The notes below the pieces were generated by a model. That model was not told the origin of the DNA. It saw nothing but the letters and a program-made list of their open reading frames with translations, and did no database searches. From positions 2,604,001 through 2,668,000 of the forward strand of contig SMMW01000535.1 in NCBI GenBank assembly GCA_004794655.1: a stretch of DNA of 64,000 nt, written 5' to 3'. Positions within the stretch are counted from its first letter, which is position 1, and every line of letters begins with the position of its first letter. This DNA is from Marisa cornuarietis. Lineage: Eukaryota; Mollusca; Gastropoda; Architaenioglossa; Ampullariidae. The position numbers were made by a program, and so were the translations under genes. Positions 21,873-31,519 of this stretch are shown in pieces.

Positions 21873-22010
21873 CAGTGGCGTAGGAACAGGGGGGGGGGGC
21901 AGCCGCCCCCCCAAACAAGATGCTGGGAAGGCAAGAATGTGAACGTTATTCATTGTCAGCATGGAGCTTGCCCCCCCCCCCCCAAAGCCGATCATCTTCC
22001 TACGCCACTG
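21873..22010. mobile_element. Small terminal-inverted-repeat element, 138 bp
   Basis: Left end CAGTGGCGTAGGAA (21873-21886) is the inverse of the right end TTCCTACGCCACTG (21997-22010). Inside each end are long G and C runs that could extend pairing. GTTTG occurs on both sides (21868-21872 and 22011-22015), a possible 5-bp target duplication. It is a MITE-like non-autonomous DNA transposon with no coding capacity; superfamily not determined. Confidence 0.8.
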
Positions 22011-22104
22011 GTTTGGTAGGGAATAAGAAAGAACCCGATCATTCCAATTCTGGTAATGAATGCGGCTGTTTTAGGTAGATCCTATAAGTGACTTGATTAC
22101 CAGA

Positions 22105-22648
22105 GGGATGATGGCCATTCCTCCGGACTTAAACCTAACCCCTAAGACGTTGGCTTTTTTTTTTGCATTTTCGGTCGCTCTACATTAGCTTTTGAGTCCA
22201 TCAGGTGATGGCTTAGAACTGGTTTTTTTGGTGATCAGTTGCGACACTTTGATTGTCAGTTTGGTCAAATCATGACGCCTTCTATTCATCAGTGGGACCT
22301 ACTTCGCTGTGAATTATTTTGGCTCATGTATGAGCCCACTGTTCCCAAGTACACTGTCTTGTCTTTAGATGTAATACACTTGCGTCGATTTCTTTTCTTG
22401 TATTGTGGAGCAGTGCCTGTTGTTTTTTGGTCCTGTTAGGAGGCGTTTTAAAATCAACCTTACTCAGTTATGCAGGGGACCCATTACATAATTTTGAAGT
22501 GAGCAAAGGAAGTTTTTCTTTACAAGTTTCAGAAAATAAACTTTGGGTTCCAGTTAGTTTCAATCTTAGTGCTTATTGTACAGATGCCCCAGACTAGTTT
22601 CTCGCACTAATATGCAATTCATATCAGATCTCTCTCCTTTTTTCTTTC
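22105..22648 (+). repeat. Mosaic block E, copy 0
   Basis: Matches 31520-31945. Anchors: GGCCATTCCTC, TCATCAGTGG, CAGTGCCTGTTGTTTT, AGGAGGCGTTTTAAAATCA, TTCAGAAAATAAACTTTGGG and ATCAGATCT. On the minus strand both copies keep parallel amino-acid strings (PKVYFLKLVKK, NYVMG, KQQAL, RKEI), but this copy has an 8-bp and a 5-bp insertion that break the frame. The block is cut at 22649 by the LINE at 22650-27953 and continues at 27954. Confidence 0.75.
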
Positions 22649-23507
22649 TTTGACTATAGCTTCGTTTATCGCCATGAACTGTAGACACTCATACCTACTG
22701 TGGGCTCTGGTTCTCGCCGTGACCTGCTGCCTGCCTTTTTCATAACAGGACTGCCAGAACTAGCGGTCACACAGATCCTGTGGATTATTCTACATGCTCT
22801 AAAATACTTGCGTAGTGGAGGTAACATACACAGGGGCGTGTCTCACTGGCATCCACAACTCTCTCCACAATCGTTATGACTGGCGCCAGTGAACAGACTA
22901 TGACTACCCCAACATGCTGTTGATTGCCTCCTGTGGCTCAATCCAGAAATTCTTGAACAGAATCTGGCTTTTATGGTGATTTTAAAACTAACCTGATGTT
23001 TGTACTGCAAGAGTTCGGCTGTTTCAACGGTTCTGGAACTGACCCATGCAGCTGAAGCTGTGGGCGCCTCCATGTCATTGAGCTTTCCGTGCTGACTGGA
23101 CTGCAGGGCATGAAATAAATGTGTGAGCTCACCGACAGTCCTTCTCAAACGGAACGATGAGAATAATGGAAGAAGAGACAACCTGCATAAACCTCTGCAT
23201 TGATTCCAGGGTTACCTTGTCGGCCATGGCGGCGATTGACGTTGGAGCGCAATCCAGCTTTACCAAATTTTTTTTTTATAAATTTTAAAGCGCGGTGAAC
23301 CTGGTATTTGCTGGGGAACTGCGCTGTGGAAGCCAACATTATTATTATTGTTATTGTTGTATTCTGTTCTATAGCTTCCATCCTCTGTCGTTTCTCCCAT
23401 TCAACCATCCCTTACTAAGCCATACATACTACGTCATACATTCTTCATCATACTCACTACATCATAATCCTAAGTCATACATTCTATGTCATACTCTTGT
23501 TATACTT

Positions 23508-23695
23508 TCTATATTTTGTTCTACTTTCTATATTCTATATATATACTTTCTATATTTCTATATATTGCTTTCTCAGTGGCCTTCTGCCTTCTTTAGACCC
23601 CCTGCGTTTGTTATACTTTCTATATTCTATATATACTTTCTATATTTCTATATATTGCTTTCTCAGTGGCCTTCTTTAGGCCCCCTGCGTTTGCC
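23508..23695 (+). repeat. Two-unit tandem repeat in the LINE 5' region
   Basis: Units run from GTTATACTTTCTATATT to CCCCCTGCGTTT: one from about 23508 to 23609, the next from about 23610 to 23692. They contain CTTTCTATATTTCTATATAT and CTCAGTGGCCTTCT. Shorter CATACT-type repeats precede them from 23425. Repeated 5' units are common as internal promoters in non-LTR elements; the promoter role here is inferred. Confidence 0.8.
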
Positions 23696-24038
23696 GTGCA
23701 GGGCGACCTGTGTCGGAGGAGAATGGGATCCTGGAGGCTGAGGTCACTGATGGGTTGCGCCCATCATACCAACATTCCTCTTTGGCCCAAACTTCTCCTA
23801 GACAGGAGGTTGGTGCTGACCCGCACCAATCAATCGGCTGGTCGTGCAATGCCCTAGTTTTGCTAGAAGGCTGCGGCCTGGGTCAATCTGTTTCACATCC
23901 TTGTGGGTCAGAGTATACTTCTCCTGTAGCCCTGGTGCAGCCCTGCTGGATATACCCATGTGGGACCGCTCGGCTGCATCCCCTAGTTGGACTCCGTGGT
24001 GGGTGGGGATCAGGAGAATTGAACCTTCATCTTTTCTC

Positions 24039-25397
24039 ATGGCCAAAAAATTTTCACATCCTGGAAAACGCTCTCGACCCTTTGATGATAACTCCTCAGA
24101 CAGTGAGGAGGAGGCACGTGATGATTTGGTAAAGTTTGTAGAGGAGGCATGGCCACGTTATTTGATTGTGGAAAGTGGGGATCCAGAGAGACCCATCTCG
24201 GGACTGTCCCCCTTTGCCGTACAGAAAGGTTTACAAACCATATCTTCTAACTTTTCTTCAGTAAAGCAGCTAAGATCTGGACATCTCCTAGTCCATTGCA
24301 AAAATAAAAAAGCATCAGAAGCTCTAAGAAAATGGGACGGAAAACAATTTGTGGACCGCCCCATAAAAGTGACACCTCATAAAACTCTAAACTCCTCCAG
24401 AGGAGGTGTAGAGATCAGGTGTAGAGATCTTGCTGGATTGTCAGAAGTAGACATACGTACTGAATTGTCTCAGCAGGGTGTAACCCATGTACATAGGGTA
24501 ACCCTTAAGAAAGATGGAAAGTTGATTCCCACAAATACATATTTCCTCACCTTCTGTTTTCCAAACCTTCCACCATCCATTAACATTGGCTATCTTCGGG
24601 TGAAGGTGGCACTGTTTATCCCCTCACCTTTACGTTGTTTCAAGTGTCAAAGATATGGACATGGATCATCTGCATGTAGATCAGAAGCACGCTGTGTAAA
24701 GTGCAGTGAATCTCACTCCCCAAATGATTGTCAGGGAACAATCAAATGTGCAAATTGTGCTGGATGTCACCCAGCCTCCTCCCGAGACTGTCCTCGTTGG
24801 AAGGAGGAAGATAAAATCCAGCGGCTAAAATCAGAGCAGGGTATATCGTACCCAGACGCACGTCGCCGTGTGTTGGGAAACCTTCAAGTATCCACACAAA
24901 CAGCCGGAAACCCCTCTTTTGCAGGGGTGGTTTCTCGGCACTCGGTAAAATCTACATCATGCCAAACAGACATCACATGGATACACACAGAAACCCCCAA
25001 ACCCACACACACACTCATGCCACCCCCACATACAGAACAAACGCAGCAGCCCAAACCTTCCACACCTCAACCAATTCCAGCATACACCTCAACCAGATCA
25101 ACAACACGTGCACCCACACGTACTCATCAAAAAACTGCACCAACAAAGTCCCAAACCAAAATTACCGCCACTCCCCAAAAGTCCCCTCGTAAACGCTCAC
25201 AAACCTCCCGGCCCTCCGGGTCAAAAACATTCAGCACCCGCACACGACGACACCCTCCATCACCTACTTCAAATAGGTTTGCACCCCTTTCAGATAGCTT
25301 GATGGACATGGAGGAACGAAGGGTTCCTTCACCCTCACCTCCAGGTCGCACAAACACATCCTGTACACGACATTCCAGGTCGTCATCTCATACTTAA
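24039..25397 (+). CDS. LINE ORF1, gag-like nucleic-acid-binding protein with three zinc knuckles
   Basis: ORF1 proteins of Jockey/I-type LINEs bind the element RNA and help carry it to the target. The frame is open from 23844, but ATG 24039 is chosen because the protein from there (452 aa, MAKKFSHPGKRSRPF) starts like other ORF1s, with a basic and acidic N-terminus (SDSEEEARDD at 20-30). A globular RNA-binding-like region covers about 40-190. Three CCHC knuckles follow: C200-C203-H208-C213, C219-C222-H226-C231 and C237-C240-H244-C251. The C-terminal 150 residues are Pro/Thr/Ser/Lys-rich and likely disordered. No stop or frameshift is seen. ORF2 starts 7 bp after the stop. Confidence 0.9.
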   Translation: MAKKFSHPGKRSRPFDDNSSDSEEEARDDLVKFVEEAWPRYLIVESGDPERPISGLSPFAVQKGLQTISSNFSSVKQLRSGHLLVHCKNKKASEALRKWDGKQFVDRPIKVTPHKTLNSSRGGVEIRCRDLAGLSEVDIRTELSQQGVTHVHRVTLKKDGKLIPTNTYFLTFCFPNLPPSINIGYLRVKVALFIPSPLRCFKCQRYGHGSSACRSEARCVKCSESHSPNDCQGTIKCANCAGCHPASSRDCPRWKEEDKIQRLKSEQGISYPDARRRVLGNLQVSTQTAGNPSFAGVVSRHSVKSTSCQTDITWIHTETPKPTHTLMPPPHTEQTQQPKPSTPQPIPAYTSTRSTTRAPTRTHQKTAPTKSQTKITATPQKSPRKRSQTSRPSGSKTFSTRTRRHPPSPTSNRFAPLSDSLMDMEERRVPSPSPPGRTNTSCTRHSRSSSHT

Positions 25398-25404
25398 TTT
25401 ATAA

Positions 25405-25858
25405 ATGACAAATCTGTTACAGTGGAACTGCCGAGGAATTAGGGCAAATTTTGAAGAACTGAAAGTTGTTTTGCATCAAACAGATACTAAAGTGATTGCC
25501 CTCCAAGAGACCTTTTTGCAGGACACAGATATTTTTACCTGCAAAGGTTTTCAGATACTCCGAAAGGCATCCGAAAGTGTTTCCCACGCTGGTGGAGTAG
25601 CTCTTTTACTTCACTCAGATATTCTTTTCAGCCTCATCCCCCTTTCCACCCCATTACAAGCTGTGGCAGCCAGAGTATCCCTCAAGAAAACCATCACAGT
25701 ATGTAGTGTATATCTCCCCCCTTCAATTAACGTTTCTCGTCAACACCTGGAGGATCTTCTTCAACAGCTTCCTTCCCCTGTACTCCTTTTGGGGGATTTT
25801 AATGGACATCATCCCCTGTGGGGTGGGGATGTCAGTGACTCACGTGGTGGAGGCAAGG
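25405..25858 (+). pseudogene. LINE ORF2, N-terminal endonuclease part
   Basis: Apurinic-type endonuclease domain that nicks the target DNA. Visible motifs: LLQWNCRGIRANF with Asn8, VIALQET with the metal-binding Glu35, SVYLPPS, and LLLGDFNGHHPLWG with Asp131 and Asn133. The frame ends in unrelated residues after DSRGGG (about residue 150) because a deletion joins it, out of frame, to RT sequence at about 25855-25870. The final quarter of the domain, including the catalytic SDH-type motif, is therefore missing. It shares only 22 bp of overlap with the next ORF. Confidence 0.85.
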
Positions 25859-25862
25859 TATT

Positions 25863-27785
25863 TTGTTGGATCTATTTTCTCTAGGCTTTCGAGGCCGACT
25901 ACCAATTTTCATCAAAAACTTTCTAACATGTCGTGTGTTTAGAGTCCGTATACAAAATACCTTTTCAGACACCCATGAACAACAGGTGGGAGTCCCTCAA
26001 GGAAGTATCCTGTCACCTATATTGTTCTGTATTAAAATAGATGGCATCCTGAAGTCTATTCCCACAAATATGGCTGCCTCGCTATCTGTAGATGATTTTG
26101 CACTTTGTATACGAGGAAAGCTTCTACCTGATCTGGAGAGACAATTACAGTTATGTGTAAACCACATCTCCAAATGGGTATTAGAAAACGGTTTCAAATT
26201 TTCTCCCTCAAAATCTGTGTGCATTCACTTTACAAAACTAAGAGGTCCTTTTCCTGAACCTTCTATTCATGTAAATGGAACAGCACTCAAGGTAGTGGAA
26301 GAGGTCCATTTCTTGGGTGTTATTTTTGATCGTAAACTCTCTTTTCAGAACCACATCCGTCATCTTCAGGCTTCTTGCCTGAAGGCTCTAGATATCTTGA
26401 GAGTGATAAGTAACACAAACTGGGGTGCAGACCAAATCACTTTACTCCGTTTGTATCGTTCCCTAGTGCGTTCAAAATTGGATTATGGATGCATAGTCTA
26501 TGGATCAGCCAGGACATCATACCTAAAAAGGCTAGACACTGTACACCATCACGGCCTGAGAATTTGTCTTGGAGTTTTCAGAACTACTCCAATACACAGT
26601 CTATATGCAGAGGCAGGTGAACCCCCTCTAGAGTTACGCCGACTAAAACTAATGTTGTCCTATGTCTCGAAACTTCGAGCTCTGCCCCAAAACCCTGCTT
26701 TCCACTCAGTTTTCTCCGTTCAGTTTCTGGAGAAATACAGGGCACGTGAACATGAACAAAAACCTCTACCCATACGAGCTTATCCCCATCTTCAGAAATT
26801 GGGAATGGACCCCCAAAAAACAGCACCAATTACACTGACTAGAACACCACCATGGCTACTTCCCACACCTGAAATTCGTTTTGACCTCTCTAACAAAAAA
26901 AAAGGTGAAACCCCTGACATAGTCTATCAGCAGCTTTTCAGAGAAATAATCACAGACTATCCTGACTTTTGTCACATATACACTGATGGATCCAAAAATA
27001 CTGAAAAAGAAACTGTAGCAGCTGCAGCAGTGCCGATGGACATTTCCACACCACCGCTGACAGCTCGCTTGGAAGGTCATAGCTCCATTTTTTCTGCAGA
27101 GTTAAAAGCCCTTCTACTTGCGCTGCAGTATATCCATACATCTAAAGAGAAAAACTTCTTAGTTATTTCAGACTCTTTGTCATCCCTACTTGCACTTCAC
27201 TCTCAATGTTTAGATCACCCACTACTGGTTAAATTCTTTGAACTTCTATCATTACTACAGAATAACAATTTTGACATTATCTTTATTTGGGTTCCTGGCC
27301 ATGCAAATATTCCAGGAAACACTAAAGCTGATGAGGCAGCAAAAAAGGCCCTTCAACAACCACTTGTGGTCCATACCACATTTGCCTCAGATTGGAACAT
27401 TTCTGTTAAACTGTATATCTCACAACTTTGGCAGCTTCACTGGGACTCAATGAAGCACAACAAACTTCACGCTATTTTTCCAAAACTAGCAGACTGTATA
27501 ACACAAGAATTTCTAAACCGACGAGAAAAAGTGGTTATAAATAGACTAAAAGCTGGTCACTCATATATCACTCACAGATTTTTGCTTGCAGGAGAAAACC
27601 CCCCACTTTGTCCTTGGAGTAAAGACCCCCTAACCATAGAACATTTGCTCATCTCCTGTTCAAAACTTGCTACAATTCGTCAAAACTATTTTACAGCACA
27701 GACTCTTGATGACCTTTTTGCCAAACACTCTTCCAAATCAATCTTGGCATATGTAAAGTCCATTCAGATTTTTCACCTGATATGA
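25863..27785 (+). pseudogene. LINE ORF2 remainder: RT palm/thumb and RNase H
   Basis: An open frame of 640 codons without stops; the ATG at 25863 is incidental. It begins in the middle of RT (DLFSLGFRGRLPIFIKNF). VGVPQGSILSPILF is RT motif B at about 42-55, and SVDDFALC carries the catalytic aspartates 77-78; VDDFA is normal for this clade. Fingers and the first catalytic aspartate are lost. The RNase H domain is complete: IYTDGSK (D375), SAELKALLLAL (E413), ISDSLSS (D437), WVPGHANIPGNTKADEAAKK (H480, D490). The C-terminus has a Cys-rich LCPWSKDPLTIEHLLISC segment in which one expected cysteine of the knuckle is Ser. Because of the missing RT part the element cannot be autonomous. Confidence 0.9.
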
Positions 27786-27953
27786 TAGAACTTATATGTT
27801 TAAAAAACTGTTATTTTGTAAAACTAAGAAAAGAGAAATCTCTAGACTTGTACAATTACTTTATATCAACCTTTGAATAGTCATGTACATTGTTTTTGCC
27901 ATGAGATAGCCATAGTTGCTGACTTGGCATAAAACAACAACTAACTAACTAAC
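27786..27953 (+). other. LINE 3' UTR and TAAC-type tail
   Basis: Ends with GAGATAGCCATAGTTGCTGA, then CTTGGCATAAAACAACA and (CTAA)n. The last about 35 bp before the tail is nearly the same as the 3' end of the SINE family in this window, which suggests that the SINEs use this LINE or a relative for reverse transcription. Confidence 0.8.
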
Positions 27954-28007
27954 TTTTCTTTCTCATATACACGTGTCTACATTTCCGCTTTTCCTGCTCC
28001 CCCTAAC

Positions 28008-28152
28008 GTGTTAGCGCCTGTAACCAATACAGTGAGGACTGGTTGTCCTGGGTTAAGATTTCGCCTTGGGCATGCTGTTCCTTCTCTGCATGTGGCATTT
28101 GTTTACAGGGCTGGCTGCTTTACCGTGACACAGCCTTAGTTTGCTCGACTTG
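28008..28152 (+). mobile_element. SINE copy, ancestral to block A duplication
   Basis: TTAGCGCCTGTAACCAATAC, GACTGGTTGTCCTGGGTTAA, TGTGGCATTTGTTTACAGGG, then CCTTAGTTTGCTC. The same copy, at the same place, is at 32066-32212. Confidence 0.85.
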
Positions 28153-28436
28153 AAACATCTGTTTCACCCTCTCTCTCACTTGTATGTGCTAGTTCCCTTG
28201 TCCCTTTTATTTTTCTATCATCGATTCATTTGATATTTAAGGTTCCACAGAAAAGTTATACACATTTGGTATATTTCTGTATATAACTTGTAAAATACAT
28301 TAAATTGATACCTGATCTTGAGCTAAGCTGCGACGTCCTAGCGTTCTCTCTCTCTGAAGCTCCTGAATGTTTGTGTCATTTTAGTCATTATATTTTACTT
28401 TTACTTATGATTCAGCTTTCAGAAGAAGGATTACTT

Positions 28437-28905
28437 ATTATAATAATATGATTTGTATAGCCCATTTCCCCACACGGAGGCGAGCTCAACGCACTTCACA
28501 AGAGAACAGGGGCAGTAGGGAAAGAGGCCGAGTGATAAAGTCGTCATAAGCGAGGCAGATGTTTATGCTTATGTGCAGAAGCTATCTGGATGACTTCAGT
28601 TTTCTCTCCATTGAAGGGCGGTCCGGTGGCTTAACGGTTAGCGCGTGTCACCAACACAGTGAAGGTTGGCCGTCCAGAGGTTCAGCTCTCGTCTTTCTTT
28701 GCATGTGGCATCTGTTTACAGGGCTGTTTGCCTTCCCGGGATATGGCCTTAGTTGCTGGTTCGGGGTAAAATACTCCCCTCTCTATGGAACTTTAATTTA
28801 TTGGCCAACATCCAGTGTTTGACTGAGTTGAGGGTTTGCTGAGTGCTGGTGAACAGACTGTAGAGTCTGCAAGCTGAGCCAGATGCCAGGAATTAGACAC
28901 TTCTT
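28437..28905 (-). pseudogene. CR1/L2-like LINE fragment split by a SINE
   Basis: On the minus strand VKHWMLANKLK (about 28800-28840) and, beyond the SINE at 28616-28782, FNGEKTEVIQIASAHKH (about 28560-28615) are consecutive pieces of a CR1/L2-type RT just after the catalytic box. Reading further toward lower coordinates, the coding part jumps to the 3' tail GTGAAGTGCGTTGAGCTCGC, then GGGCTATACAAATC and an ATT run ending at 28437. The paralogous blocks at 19130 and 32490 lack the whole insertion. Confidence 0.75.
28616..28782 (+). mobile_element. SINE inserted into the CR1/L2-like LINE
   Basis: Complete head GGCGGTCCGGTGGCTTAACG, B-box-like GGTTCAGCTC, TGTGGCATCTGTTTACAGGG, and tail TTAGTTGCTGGTTCGGGGTA. 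The flanks CTCTCCATTGAA (left) and CTCTCTATGGAA (right) form an imperfect target duplication. It interrupts LINE coding sequence between LANKLK and FNGEK. Confidence 0.9.
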
Positions 28906-29169
28906 AAGCTCCTTTTGTTTAAAGCACGTGGCCTGAATGCTACTATACTTTTTCCTACGACGTTTTGATACGCATTCTCAGATCCTCTTTCAGTTTCTTT
29001 TAAGCAAAAATGTTTTAATTCAAAAAATTAACTGGTGATCATTTTGACTGTAGCTTCAGTGGTAGAGAATAATAAAATTGCAAGCGATTTTTCTTTTGAA
29101 TACTTTTTATTCATCTTCTTTACTCACGTTTTGATTTTTATTTTTTTCTTATGGAGACCTCTCTCTCTC

Positions 29170-30365
29170 TCTCTCTGTGCGTGTTTGCAAAACCGGGTAA
29201 CCTACTGTCACAGAGAGGAGACATAAAGTTTACGCATCGGAACAGTGCGGGTGGTCGAGCCGCATCTGTTGAATGAGTAACAATCTTTTTCCGTGAGATA
29301 GAGAAAAGGGTAAGACAGTATAATTAACCGTCCTCCGCCCGGCTCTTCGCTTCCCAGGGAGACACGACAAGGGCAGAGACACTAGTAAAGAAGAGTCGAG
29401 GCTGCGTCTTCCTAGAAGGATGCGGTATTCTTATTTATGTGCATCTCAGATTTTTTTTGTTTAAGTTGAATTTTTCCTGTACTCTTTATATAGATATGTA
29501 TTAGTAATTTGTATTTGTTGTAACTGTCAATAGGCGCAATCTATGGGCCACGGAGTACATGGCCGAGAGGTGGGTCATAAAGTGCTGGGCCGGGAGTGTT
29601 TGGGCCTGGGTAATGCCACGGAGTGATGGGGCTGGCAGATGCAATGAAATATTTGGCAAGTTTTTACCCTAAAGTTTTTTTTTATCCTGATGTATTTGGC
29701 TCTAATAAGTGACTAGGAGCCACTTACCTAAGAAGAAGAAACTTGCTAATCAAGAACAGCAAGACAGGAAGAATTTGTGGTCGCTCGTCCCCTGTAGGCA
29801 GCGCCAGTGTGTATCTGTCCCCTAGAGGAGGCGTCTAAGAAAGTAGAGAGTGTTGTCGCTCGTCCCCAAGAGGAAGTGCCGATTTGTTTTGCCACGTCTA
29901 TACCCGAGTAGAGGCATCTATATGGTTTGAGATTATTTTGTGTGGAAGATATATATATATATATATTTGAATTCCTGGAACATTTGTCCCTGGTGACTGT
30001 CACTTAGAGTATCGTTAGTACCGACGTACAGTGGAACAACCGTACCCAGTGACTGAAATTAAGAACATCGTCAGAATAATCACCAGTGTAAGCAGTGTTA
30101 ACAGTAACTGTATACCGAACTATGTAACTGAGTTTTCTTATGTTTGACTATCAACCTGAGAAAGGAACTACCTTCTAGGACTGTGTGAACAATTGTAGTC
30201 GTTAGGTAATATAAAGGAGTAACCATTAGATGTATATTAAGATTTTTTTAAACATTTAAAATGCATTTTTATTTATTTCTGTAACGTGTTTTGAATTAAG
30301 TATAGAAAGGGCAAATTTAGTTGTCTTGTTTGTAACAAAAAAGAACGCGCAAATGTCGAGGCGAC
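29170..30365. other. About 1.2 kb insertion between blocks A and B, unclassified
   Basis: In the 19 kb copy, blocks A and B are separated only by a microsatellite, so this sequence is extra here. It contains CTCTCTCTC repeats at 29160-29178, a GC-rich portion at 29540-29640 (GGGCCACGGAGTACATGGCC, later GCCACGGAGTGATGGGGC) and a repeated GTCGCTCGTCCCC at 29775 and 29851. A short (AT)n run lies at 29951-29966. No coding frame or LTR pair was recognised. Confidence 0.4.
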
Positions 30366-30369
30366 TACG

Positions 30370-31066
30370 TGAATGTGCGCGTATTTTATACCTACCACAC
30401 GGCACACGTTCGCGCATATTTTGTGCAGATAATGCTTTAAGGTAGGCTGTGGATACCTTTATTATGGCAGCCGTTTACTGCCTACCTGCAGCTACCTGTG
30501 TAACCACTGCCTAACAGCCAACGATAGGCAGTTTTTTTGCAAGGTCCTCAATCAAGCTGCTTGTTAAAATGGCGATCCGCTGGCGTGTCTGCGTTATGTT
30601 TTAACTTTGAATGAGTTGTATTGGGTCTTATATTGTGCTGTGCATGAGTAGTGTCCTGTGTCTTACATCTTTGGCTGTGTGCTTCATTCAGACGGCCTCA
30701 TTTTCAAGAAAGACGACATTAAGAGCAGGTGAACATGTCTGCTTGGAGCCGCATAAAGAAGACCGGTATTGTGAATAACGAACGAATAACACTGGTTCTA
30801 CCACCTTACAGACGAGCTGTCTTGTTGTGGACGTGATCGTGCCTTTCCTTAAACAGTGTATTTTCTCCGGACTTCCACCTTTTTGACCACTGTCTAACAG
30901 CAACTACCTTCACTCTCATTCTCTGAGACCACGACTAAAGATCAAACGTCTCCATTGTTCATCTCGACGACACCGGAAGGTCAACCGTCGTCCATTTTCT
31001 TCTCCTTCGTCTGCGGACGCTCGTCGAGGTGTTGTGTGTTTGTAATTCATCGTACGCATGCCGTAA

Positions 31067-31114
<48 letters not shown>

Positions 31115-31205
31115 CTTTTTACACTTGTAAACTCGATAAGTGTGCATAAGAGACACCGGTACTTAGATTAGGGTTTAAGTTAAGGGTAGGACTTAGGTGT
31201 AAAAA
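30370..31205 (+). repeat. Mosaic block B, copy 1
   Basis: Matches 19685-19925 at its start and 42600-43190 across most of its length (TCTTACATCTTTGGCTGTGT, TCAACCGTCG, TCTCCTTCGTCTGC, GAGGTGTTGTGTGTTTGTAA, CATAAGAGACACC, TAGGGTTTAAG). A (GT)n run at 31069-31110 lies within it; the sister at 43079 has only a few units. Confidence 0.8.
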
Positions 31206-31519
31206 TCTTTCATGCCTCTTTGTCATAAAATACCACCGGAACATGCTTTTGTGATATTTTGTGCTTTATTTCCAGAGAATTTTCGCTGAGCGTTCGTGTT
31301 GTCCTTTAATCCAGGTCACTCACCACGGGACACTGCTGCAGAACTCACGTCTTCGTTTATCGTCCGTTATTATCACAGTTGTCGTTCCTTACATTTTAGA
31401 CATTAAACGTGTTAACTGTTGGTCAGCCCTTTTTGTTTTGAAAAAGGCAGAGGAGTGCAGCGCGGAGTAGTCACACTCACGCACATCCCACAAAAAATCA
31501 CTTGAGCACTACTCACTAA
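31206..31519. other. Non-coding, nothing recognised
   Basis: A 69-codon plus-strand frame (31261-31470) has no recognisable motif. Confidence 0.4.

Larger units (their letters stand above)
22650..27953 (+). mobile_element. Jockey/I-type non-LTR retrotransposon, 5.3 kb, internally deleted
   Basis: Flanked by the direct repeat TTTTCTTTCT (22640-22649 and 27954-27963), a probable 10-bp target duplication. The sequences outside join up in the paralogue at 31940-32040, which has no LINE there. Order: about 1.4 kb 5' region with internal tandem repeats, ORF1 with zinc knuckles (24039-25397), endonuclease start (25405-25858), RT-RNase H (25863-27785), 3' UTR and a (TAAC)n tail at 27940-27953. The long frames free of stops show it is the youngest large element in the window, although an internal deletion removes the end of the endonuclease and the first part of RT. 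The assignment of the whole 22650-23500 part to the element is less certain than the rest. Confidence 0.8.
27955..29165 (+). repeat. Mosaic block A, copy 2, with nested insertions
   Basis: Matches 31946-32762. It begins TTTTCTTTCTCATATACACG, carries SINE 28008-28152, then the GTATATTTCTGTATATAAC and TGATCTTGAGCTAAGCTG segments. It is interrupted at 28437-28905 by a CR1/L2-like LINE that itself holds a SINE, and resumes CTCCTTTTGTTTAAAGCACG to about 29165. Confidence 0.75.

Noticed and set aside
24959..25302. Small overlapping ORFs within LINE ORF1
   Set aside because: Frame-shifted shadows of the Pro/Thr-rich C-terminus of ORF1.
26083..26103. Loss of the RT YADD motif in the Jockey/I-type LINE (reads SVDDFA)
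   Set aside because: VDDFA is the normal form of this box in Jockey-like elements; both aspartates are present. The true defect is the upstream deletion.
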